DNA of 15,251 nt, taken from assembly GCA_947631075.1 (NCBI GenBank), contig CANRJU010000031.1, positions 1 to 15,251 of the forward strand. The letters run 5' to 3'. The notes under the pieces were generated by a model. The model did not search any database. It was not told the DNA's origin and saw only the letters and a program-made list of their open reading frames with translations. Both the position numbers and the translations under genes were made by a program. The stretch's first letter is position 1; each line of letters begins with the position of its first letter. Source of the stretch: an uncultured Lachnospiraceae bacterium (lineage in GTDB: Bacteria; Bacillota; Clostridia; Lachnospirales; Lachnospiraceae). Below, in pieces: positions 7,038-12,346 of the stretch.

Positions 7038-8225
7038 TCAATATTTCTCAACAATCGTAGCGCATCCCATACCGCCGCCGATGCACAGTGTCGCAAGACC
7101 CTTCTTTGCGTCGTCTCGCTTCTGCATCTCATGAAGCAGGGTTACAAGGATACGGCATCCGCTGGCTCCTACCGGATGTCCCAAGGCGATAGCGCCTCCG
7201 TTTACATTCAGCTTATCCGGGTTGAAGTTCAGATCTCTTGCCACGGCAACAGACTGTGCGGCAAATGCCTCGTTAGCCTCTACCAGGTCCATGTCGTCAA
7301 TGGTAAGGCCTGTCTTTGCGAATACCTTCTTGGTAGCGGCTACCGGACCTACGCCCATGATTTTCGGATCTACGCCGCCCAAAGCGCCTGCTACAAAGGT
7401 AGCCATCGGAGTAACGCCCAGTTCCTTTGCCTTCTCCTCGCTCATCACTACGACAGCGGCAGCGCCGTCATTGATACCGGAAGCGTTGCCCGCCGTAACC
7501 AGGCCGCCCTCCTTGCCGCTGCAGCACTTCAATGCGCTAAGGCTCTCTGCGGTCGTGCCGGGACGCGGTCCCTCGTCGGTGTCAAATATAACGGTCTTTT
7601 TCTTCTGCTTAACCTCAACCGGAACGATCTCGTCCTTGAACTTGCCTGCTGCCATAGCGGCCTCGCACTTCTGCTGGCTCTTTGCGGAGAACTCGTCGAG
7701 CTCCTCGCGGGTGATTCCGTACTGCTCTGCTACGTTCTCAGCAGTGATCATCATGTGATAGTGGTTGAACGCATCCCACAGGGCGTCGTTTACCATGGTG
7801 TCAACCAGAGTGCCGTGGTTCATGCGGTATCCGAAACGTCCGTTCATAGCTGCGTAGGGAGCCATGGACATGTTCTCCATACCGCCGGCAACTACGATGT
7901 CAGCGTCGCCTGTCTGAATCATCTGAGCTGCCATGTTCACGCAGTTCAGACCGGAGCCGCACACTACGTTGACCGTAACGGCTGTGGTCTCTACGGGGAG
8001 GCCTGCTCCGATGGAAGCCTGGCGCGCTACGTTCTGTCCGAGTCCTGCCTGGATTACGCATCCCATGTATACATGGTCAACGGCATCCTTCGGAACGCCC
8101 GCTCTCTTTAATGCTTCCTCAATAACGATGGAACCCAGCTTCGGCGCCGGGGTGGTGCTGAGGCCGCCGCCCATCTTGCCGATGGCTGTACGGCATGCGC
8201 CTGCTAATACTACTTTCTTAGACAT
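7038..8225 (-). CDS. thl: Acetyl-CoA C-acetyltransferase (biosynthetic thiolase)
   Basis: Condenses two acetyl-CoA to acetoacetyl-CoA, the entry to the butyrate pathway. It has 395 residues, a normal thiolase length. The acylated Cys is at 89 in NVVCGSGLN; the second active-site motif GHPVGASG has its His at about 350, and the C-terminal LCIGGGMG holds the second Cys at about 381. The ATG at 8225 follows AAGGAGG by 9 bases, the strongest ribosome binding site in the operon. It is the first gene of the core operon, 81 bases after coaD and in the same direction. I see no usable promoter directly before it: a TTGATA/TAAAAT pair there would start transcription inside the ribosome binding site. 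Confidence 0.97.
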   Translation of the reverse strand: MSKKVVLAGACRTAIGKMGGGLSTTPAPKLGSIVIEEALKRAGVPKDAVDHVYMGCVIQAGLGQNVARQASIGAGLPVETTAVTVNVVCGSGLNCVNMAAQMIQTGDADIVVAGGMENMSMAPYAAMNGRFGYRMNHGTLVDTMVNDALWDAFNHYHMMITAENVAEQYGITREELDEFSAKSQQKCEAAMAAGKFKDEIVPVEVKQKKKTVIFDTDEGPRPGTTAESLSALKCCSGKEGGLVTAGNASGINDGAAAVVVMSEEKAKELGVTPMATFVAGALGGVDPKIMGVGPVAATKKVFAKTGLTIDDMDLVEANEAFAAQSVAVARDLNFNPDKLNVNGGAIALGHPVGASGCRILVTLLHEMQKRDDAKKGLATLCIGGGMGCATIVEKY

Positions 8226-8271
8226 GAAATGTATCCTCCTTAAATTTTATTTATTACTTTCCTGTTTTATC

Positions 8272-8306
8272 AAAATCCGCCGGGACGCTCACGCCGCCCG
8301 AAGCGG
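8272..8306 (-). other. G/C-rich hairpin between coaD and thl, possible weak terminator
   Basis: Right after the coaD stop the minus strand reads CCGC-TT-CGGG, a 12-base loop, then CCCG-GCGG and ATTTTG. Two 4-bp stems with a 2-base bulge precede only four T. It may be a partial terminator reducing flow from coaD into thl, or a processing site. A competing hairpin (CCGC/GCGG with loop TTCGG) is also possible, so the structure is uncertain. Confidence 0.35.
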
Positions 8307-8786
8307 TTATTGATCGTACTTTCTCCGGAACGCCTCTTCCACTACCGGAGGGACTAACTTCGACACGTCGGAGCCGAAATACGCTACCTCCTTCGCGATC
8401 GTGGAACTCAAAAACGCGTACTCCAGACTGGTAGTAAAAAACATGGTGTCGATGTCGGGATCGATGCTGTGATTGGTCTGGGCGATCTGCATCTCTGACT
8501 CAAAATCCGTCACTGCCCGCAATCCCCGTATAATCAGCCTTGCCTGATTCTGCCTGGCAAAATCAATGGTGAGGCCCTCAAAGGTCTGCACGGTGACATT
8601 GGGAAACTCTCTCGTGGTCTCGCGGATCAGCTCCACCCGCTCCTCCCTGGAAAAGAGAGGCTTCTTGGCGCTGTTCACTAACACGCCTATGACCAGCTCG
8701 TCCACCACCCGGGACGCCCGCTCTATGATGTCCAGATGTCCATAGGTAACCGGGTCGAAACTGCCGGGATAAATCGCTTTAACCAT
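8307..8786 (-). CDS. coaD: Phosphopantetheine adenylyltransferase (CoA biosynthesis)
   Basis: Transfers AMP from ATP to 4'-phosphopantetheine to give dephospho-CoA, the penultimate step of coenzyme A synthesis. It has 159 residues from the ATG at 8786, typical for CoaD. The nucleotidyltransferase motif GSFDPVTYGH is at residues 8-17; the IIRGLRAVTDFE segment (about 87-98) and SSTIAKE near 128 match family binding motifs. An open frame continues upstream to 8855, but those 23 codons do not resemble the family; the short start follows GGAG at 6 bases. It is the first gene after a strong promoter at 8884-8912 and lies directly before thl, so it may be co-transcribed with the CoA-consuming butyrate operon. 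Confidence 0.96.
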   Translation of the reverse strand: MVKAIYPGSFDPVTYGHLDIIERASRVVDELVIGVLVNSAKKPLFSREERVELIRETTREFPNVTVQTFEGLTIDFARQNQARLIIRGLRAVTDFESEMQIAQTNHSIDPDIDTMFFTTSLEYAFLSSTIAKEVAYFGSDVSKLVPPVVEEAFRRKYDQ

Positions 8787-8883
8787 CCTGATCTCCATTC
8801 CGGAGCTCTCTGAATCCCCCGGCCGGGCAACGGGAATCGCCGCCGGAAAACGCACTGCTCCCTAGATTTTCCACCACGTTTCT

Positions 8884-8912
8884 ATCATATCAAATACCGC
8901 CGATATTGTCAA
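8884..8912 (-). promoter_or_regulatory. Sigma-A-type promoter for coaD and probably the butyrate operon
   Basis: The minus strand has a perfect -35 TTGACA (8912-8907), a 17-base spacer and -10 TATGAT (8889-8884), with a TG-containing approach to the -10 box. The expected start is near 8877, giving a leader of about 90 bases before the coaD ATG. It is the best promoter match seen in the window. Confidence 0.8.
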
Positions 8913-8923
8913 CATTTTAACAA
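8906..8923. promoter_or_regulatory. Predicted Rex (NADH/NAD+ redox repressor) operator
   Basis: TTGTTAAAATGTTGACAA on the minus strand matches the clostridial Rex consensus TTGTTAA-N4-TTAACAA at 13 of 14 fixed positions (one G for A). It contains the entire -35 box of the leftward promoter, so a bound repressor would block RNA polymerase. Rex is known in Clostridia to repress fermentation genes, including butyrate-pathway genes, when NADH is low. The site is visible; its use is inference, as no rex gene is in the window. Confidence 0.65.
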
Positions 8924-8975
8924 AGTTTTTCGGCAGTTTTTTATCCCCTCTGGCACAGGGGCAAAATCTCTACTC

Positions 8976-9004
8976 TTGACCGCATTATGGGATAATGGTA
9001 AAAT
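8976..9004 (+). promoter_or_regulatory. Sigma-A-type promoter for but
   Basis: TTGACC (8976-8981), a 17-base spacer and TAAAAT (8999-9004). Each box differs from consensus at one position and spacing is ideal. The expected start is near 9011, giving an untranslated leader of about 95 bases. Confidence 0.7.
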
Positions 9005-9012
9005 TATACCAT
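8995..9012. promoter_or_regulatory. 18-bp palindrome over the -10 box of but, possible operator
   Basis: ATGGTAAAATTATACCAT is an inverted repeat with ATGGTA/TACCAT arms. It covers the -10 box and likely start site of but. It has the same 7-4-7 layout as the Rex-like site but matches that consensus at only about 9 of 14 positions, so another repressor or a weak Rex site are both possible. Confidence 0.4.
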
Positions 9013-9038
9013 ATACATCCGGGACGACGCTTTTGTTC

Positions 9039-9063
9039 CGCCTGCGCGAGACGAACGCGGGCG
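9039..9063 (+). other. Hairpin in the but mRNA leader
   Basis: CGCCTGCG and CGCGGGCG form 8 continuous pairs (one G-U) around a 9-base loop in the 5' untranslated region. It lies well upstream of the ribosome binding site and has no T-run, so it may affect mRNA stability. Alternative folds with the flanking CCGG and GACGC segments are possible, and no known riboswitch class was recognised. Confidence 0.35.
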
Positions 9064-9105
9064 TTGACCGGACCGCATTCTACATATTATATAAGGAGGT
9101 ACAAC

Positions 9106-10446
9106 ATGGATTACGAAGCGTTATATAAAGAAAAGCTCACCACGGCGGAGAAGGCCTGTGAAGTCGTGAAGTCCGGGGACTGGGTGGACTACGGGTGGAC
9201 CGCCACCACGCCGGTGGCCTTTGACAAGGCGCTCGCCGGGCGCATCGCGGAACTCACGGACGTCAAGTTCCGGGGAGGCATCCTCATGTGGGAGCCGGAG
9301 ATTTTCAAGATTGAAAATCCCGCCGAGCACATCACCTGGAATTCCTGGCACATGGGCGGCATCGAGAGAAAAGCCGTCGCCAAAGGATTTTCCTTCTACG
9401 CGCCGATCCGCTACTCGGAGCTTCCCCGGTATTACCGGGATTCGCCCAATCAGGCCGACGTGGCCGTCATGCAGGTGGCGCCGATGGACGAGCACGGATT
9501 CTTTAATTTCGGCCCCAGCGCGTCCCACCTGGCCGCTGTGTGCGAGGGCGCGAAGTGCATTATTGTAGAGGTCAATGAAAATATGCCCAGATGCCTGGGC
9601 GGTTTCCAGGAGGGCATCCACATCTCCAAGGTCGACATGATCATCGAGGGGGACAATCCTCCCATGGCACAGATGGGCGGAGGCGCCGCTGCCACAGAGG
9701 TGGACCAGGCGGTGGCCAAGCTGATTGTGGAGCAGATTCCGAACGGCGCATGCCTCCAGCTCGGCATCGGCGGCATGCCCAACGCCGTCGGCTCCCTGAT
9801 TGCGGATTCTGATTTAAAGGACTTGGGCGTTCACACGGAAATGTATGTAGACGCCTTTGTGAACATCGCGAAGGCGGGCAAGATCAACGGCTCCAGGAAA
9901 AATATCAACACCGGCCGGCAGACCTACGCCTTTGCCGCCGGGACCCAGATGCTCTACGACTATCTGGACAACAACCCGGAGTGCATGAGCGTGCCGGTCG
10001 ATTACGCCAACGACATCGACGTGATCTCGGCTCATGACAATTTTATTTCCATCAACAACGCCGTGGACATCGATCTCTACGGACAGGTCAACGCCGAGTC
10101 GGCGGGCACGAAGAACATCAGCGGCGCGGGCGGACAGCTCGACTTTGTGCTGGGCGCCTACAAGTCCAAGGGAGGAAAGAGCTTCATCTGCCTCTCCTCT
10201 ACCTTTAAGGACAAGCAGGGCAACCTCCAGTCAAGAATCCGTCCCACGCTCGTGAACGGCTCCATCGTCACCGACACCCGCGCCAACACCCACTATGTAG
10301 TCACCGAGTACGGCATGGTGAACCTCAAGGGTCTCTCCACCTGGCAGAGAGCGGAGGCGTTAATCAGCATCGCGCATCCGGATTTCCGGGACGACCTGAT
10401 CAAAGAGGCAGAAAATATGCACATATGGAGACAGAGCAATAAGTAA
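9106..10446 (+). CDS. but: Butyryl-CoA:acetate CoA-transferase
   Basis: Family I CoA-transferase that moves CoA from butyryl-CoA to external acetate, releasing butyrate and giving acetyl-CoA: the last step of butyrate formation in many gut Clostridia. It has 446 residues, close to known But proteins. The acetyl-CoA hydrolase/transferase N domain is followed by GIGGMPNAVG (220-229) and LGVHTEMYVD, whose Glu at 245 aligns by context with the catalytic Glu of 4-hydroxybutyrate CoA-transferase. GAGGQLDFVLGAY and the VVTEYGMVNLKG segment complete the C domain. The ATG at 9106 follows AAGGAGG at 8 bases; an open frame reaching back to 8995 is leader. It is divergent from the coaD-thl cluster. 4-hydroxybutyrate CoA-transferase is a close relative and cannot be fully excluded, but the linked butyrate operon favours But. 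Confidence 0.9.
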   Translation: MDYEALYKEKLTTAEKACEVVKSGDWVDYGWTATTPVAFDKALAGRIAELTDVKFRGGILMWEPEIFKIENPAEHITWNSWHMGGIERKAVAKGFSFYAPIRYSELPRYYRDSPNQADVAVMQVAPMDEHGFFNFGPSASHLAAVCEGAKCIIVEVNENMPRCLGGFQEGIHISKVDMIIEGDNPPMAQMGGGAAATEVDQAVAKLIVEQIPNGACLQLGIGGMPNAVGSLIADSDLKDLGVHTEMYVDAFVNIAKAGKINGSRKNINTGRQTYAFAAGTQMLYDYLDNNPECMSVPVDYANDIDVISAHDNFISINNAVDIDLYGQVNAESAGTKNISGAGGQLDFVLGAYKSKGGKSFICLSSTFKDKQGNLQSRIRPTLVNGSIVTDTRANTHYVVTEYGMVNLKGLSTWQRAEALISIAHPDFRDDLIKEAENMHIWRQSNK

Positions 10447-10505
10447 TTTGCGCGGTTAAAAATCCGCGTTTCCAGTAAAACAGCATAGTCAAAATTACTA
10501 AAATT

Positions 10506-10559
10506 ACAACGGCGTGACCGGAAGTCACAATAATGCGACTTTAGTCACGCCGTTGTTTT
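10506..10559. terminator. Long intrinsic terminator between but and the convergent LRR gene
   Basis: ACAACGGCGTGAC and GTCACGCCGTTGT form a perfect 13-bp stem followed on the plus strand by TTTT. The loop carries its own 5-bp hairpin (AAGTC/GACTT). Read on the minus strand it is followed by the weaker AATTTTAG, so it may also end the leftward LRR transcript. It lies about 60 bases after the but stop. Confidence 0.85.
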
Positions 10560-10622
10560 CTGCTCCACAGACCATTGCTGCGGCAGGTCTATTATACGTC
10601 CTGAAAGCGCCTTACAATTTTA

Positions 10623-11951
10623 TCATCGGCGCACCTTCGTCTTTGGATCCTTTCCTAATTCATAGATTTCTTTATTGTTCCGCAAATCCAGCACCTTGAT
10701 TTTATTGCCGGTACACCACAGCGACTCCAACTCCCTGTTTTTGCTGACGTCTAATTTCGTCAGCTTGTTGTTCATGCACTCCAGTATATCGAGCCTGCTG
10801 TTTTGGGACACGTTTAAATGCGTCAGCTGATTGTCGTTGCAGCTCAATGTCTCCAGCTTTTTATTATGGCGCACGATTAGCTTTTTCAGGCGGTTGTCTT
10901 CGCACTGCAGCCATTTCAGCTCTTTATTTTTCTTCACATTCAGCCGGGACAGCTGATTTTCCGAGCATGACAGCTCGCGCAGCTTCGCGTGCCCGGTCAC
11001 GTCTAATTCCGTCAGCCGGCAGGTGCTGCAATCGAGATTCTTCAACGCCGTATTTTTACTTATATCCAAATCATTCAGCGGATTGTCCGCGACGTCCAGA
11101 TTCTTTATCTTCACATTTTGACTCACATCTATTTGGGACAGGCGGTTCACAGAGCAGCAGAGCTTCTTTAGCAAAGGATTCTGGCTCACATCCAAATGCT
11201 CCAGTCTGTTGAAGTCGCACTGCAAAATCGTCAATTTTGTATTCTGGCTGACATTCAGCTCCGTCAGACGGTTATCCCAGCAGTACAAGGCGTCGAGAGC
11301 CGGGTTGCCGGTCGTGTCAAGCTCGGTCAGCTGATTGTATTCGCAGCCTAATTCTTCCAGCTTTAAATTGCGGGAGACGTCTAACCGGCTTAGCTGATTA
11401 TTCCCGCAATACAGCATTTTCAGACGAGTGTTCCGCTCCACATCGAGCTCGGTCAGCTGATTGTATTCGCAGTCCACATAGTTTAATTTCGCATTCCCGC
11501 TTATGTCTAGCTCCGTCAGCTTGTTCATATAGACTTCCAGTTTTTCGAGACAGGGAAAATCAGAAAAAGAAATTTTCCCCTTTAACTTTTTCCCACTCAA
11601 ATCAATGTCGTACAGACGTCCCTTTGCGTTCCATTTATAGCAGGGGGCGTCGATTGCTTCGGGAATCTTCGCGCCCGCCCTGCGCTGTTTTCGGATGAGC
11701 TTTTTTAACGCCGAAATATCCGATTTATTCTTTGCCGCTGCAGAAACTGCGTTTTTTGTCACGGCAAAAAATATGCTTTTCCCCGATGCTTTTGGGACAG
11801 AAAAAGCTATATTTTTCGCCATTACTTCTGTGGCAGAAAAAGTTAATTTTTCCTCTGATATTTTCCCGGCGGCCGCTGCTGTACCGGGCGCGGCAGACAT
11901 ATCAAAAAACAGCGCCGCCGCGGCCATCAGCAAGAATACCGGTTTTCTCAT
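10623..11951 (-). CDS. Secreted leucine-rich-repeat protein with cysteine-bearing 21-residue repeats
   Basis: An exported 442-residue protein of unknown function. Residues 1-28 are a Sec signal peptide (MRK, hydrophobic core, Ala-rich cleavage region). Residues 35-70 are three 12-residue imperfect repeats. A short region follows with a YKWNAKGRLYDIDLSGKKL segment seen at the head of many bacterial LRR proteins. Residues 134-427 are fourteen uninterrupted 21-residue leucine-rich repeats of form LxxLxCxxNxLTxLDVSxN, then a 15-residue basic tail. There is no LPxTG, SLH or membrane anchor, so it is probably released or loosely bound. Such repeats usually bind proteins or glycans; the partner is unknown. 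The ATG at 11951 follows GGGAGGGAGG; an ATG at 11969 is part of that signal and overlaps the stop of the upstream remnant. It is probably transcribed from upstream and ends at the terminator at 10506-10559. Confidence 0.85.
   Translation of the reverse strand: MRKPVFLLMAAAALFFDMSAAPGTAAAAGKISEEKLTFSATEVMAKNIAFSVPKASGKSIFFAVTKNAVSAAAKNKSDISALKKLIRKQRRAGAKIPEAIDAPCYKWNAKGRLYDIDLSGKKLKGKISFSDFPCLEKLEVYMNKLTELDISGNAKLNYVDCEYNQLTELDVERNTRLKMLYCGNNQLSRLDVSRNLKLEELGCEYNQLTELDTTGNPALDALYCWDNRLTELNVSQNTKLTILQCDFNRLEHLDVSQNPLLKKLCCSVNRLSQIDVSQNVKIKNLDVADNPLNDLDISKNTALKNLDCSTCRLTELDVTGHAKLRELSCSENQLSRLNVKKNKELKWLQCEDNRLKKLIVRHNKKLETLSCNDNQLTHLNVSQNSRLDILECMNNKLTKLDVSKNRELESLWCTGNKIKVLDLRNNKEIYELGKDPKTKVRR
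10671..11552 (-). repeat. Fourteen tandem 63-bp (21-residue) leucine-rich repeats
   Basis: Every unit is exactly 21 codons, with no insertion or deletion across 294 residues. Twelve of the fourteen units carry Cys at the position after LxxL-x; units 1 and 8 have Val. Unit 9 also has Cys in place of the conserved Asn. The nucleotide units are diverged, so this is old, selected repetition rather than recent slippage. Confidence 0.9.
11742..11849 (-). repeat. Three 36-bp imperfect repeats in the LRR gene N-terminal region
   Basis: Residues 35-70 form three 12-residue units of the type x-(L/I)-x-F-(S/A)-(A/V)-x6: KLTFSATEVMAK, NIAFSVPKASGK and SIFFAVTKNAVS. The DNA shows the same 36-base period with runs of A and T, so it probably arose by tandem duplication. 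It likely forms a flexible or beta-strand spacer between signal peptide and LRR domain. Confidence 0.6.
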
Positions 11952-11968
11952 TTGTATCCTCCCTCCCA

Positions 11969-12346
11969 TTATTCCTCCGTCAGATCCGCCACGTCGCAGT
12001 GGACGCTGATCTGCCGGTTATCGCACATCTTATAAAACTGCTTCATAATCCGGTCCGTGACCACATTGATCAGCTTCCGGTCCATATTCATCAAGAGGAC
12101 GATCCGCTGGGTGCTGCTGTACCGGGTCGTGACGTCCACGCCCCGGATGGACGATTTCACCGCCCGCTCCAGAAATTCCATAATTTGGTTCCGCTCCTCC
12201 ATGGACACGTCCGCGCCGTTGGTGGAGGCCCCGCTTCCATCCTCGGACTGCCGGTGGAAGTAAAAGCGGTCGCCGCCCTGCTGCTTGGCGTAGTACAGCG
12301 CCTTGTCCGTCCGGTCAAGAAGTTCCGAAAAAGAGTCCTTTTTCTG
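11969..12346 (-). pseudogene. 5'-truncated GGDEF-domain protein remnant, in frame after the MCP stop
   Basis: 125 codons open directly after the MCP TGA and in the same frame, ending in TAA at 11969. The first part, SFSELLDRTDKALYYAKQQG (GDRFYF follows), is the conserved C-terminal end of a GGDEF (diguanylate cyclase) domain. After a Ser/Gly-rich linker, about 75 residues including SSIRGVDVTTRYSSTQ look like the degenerate second GGDEF-like domain of some clostridial signalling proteins. The catalytic GGDEF motif and everything before it are missing. No ribosome binding site precedes the in-frame GTG (12208) or ATG (12202), so it is probably not translated alone. It looks like the tail of a deleted gene. 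The small alternative is that readthrough of the UGA makes an MCP-GGDEF-like fusion. Confidence 0.75.

Larger units (their letters stand above)
8787..9105. other. Divergent regulatory region between coaD and but
   Basis: These 319 bases hold no convincing gene. They contain a strong leftward promoter with an overlapping Rex-like operator, a rightward promoter with an overlapping palindrome, and a leader of about 90 bases on each side. Between the two promoters is a short CCCCT/AGGGG inverted repeat (about 8945-8961) of unknown meaning. Each sub-element is listed separately. Confidence 0.7.

Noticed and set aside
6534..8111. A 525-codon open frame on the plus strand across crt and thl
   Set aside because: It is antisense to two genes with intact catalytic motifs, has no ribosome site or domain likeness, and its composition follows from the codon use of the opposite strand.
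8244..8273. TTGATA-18-TAAAAT promoter-like pair directly before thl
   Set aside because: Transcription would begin inside the thl ribosome binding site, leaving no functional Shine-Dalgarno; the region is simply A/T-rich.
8787..8855. Upstream extension of coaD by 23 codons
   Set aside because: The extension is Pro/Ser-rich leader sequence; CoaD proteins begin just before the GSFDPVTYGH motif as in the start at 8786.
9064..9093. Second TTGACC with a TATTAT about 15 bases on in the but leader
   Set aside because: Spacing is short, the -10 match poor, and the start would fall in or after the AAGGAGG of but.
8995..9105. In-frame N-terminal extension of the CoA-transferase from 8995
   Set aside because: The 37 extra residues are not like the family, lack a ribosome site and overlap the promoter -10 box; the ATG at 9106 has AAGGAGG.
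10450..10469. Small CGCGG/CCGCG hairpin just after but as a terminator
   Set aside because: Only five pairs and a three-base T-run; the much stronger structure at 10506-10559 explains termination.
10671..11552. Regular repeats as a CRISPR array or DNA satellite
   Set aside because: The 63-bp period is coding and diverged at the DNA level while the amino-acid pattern is kept; there are no conserved repeat/unique spacer blocks.
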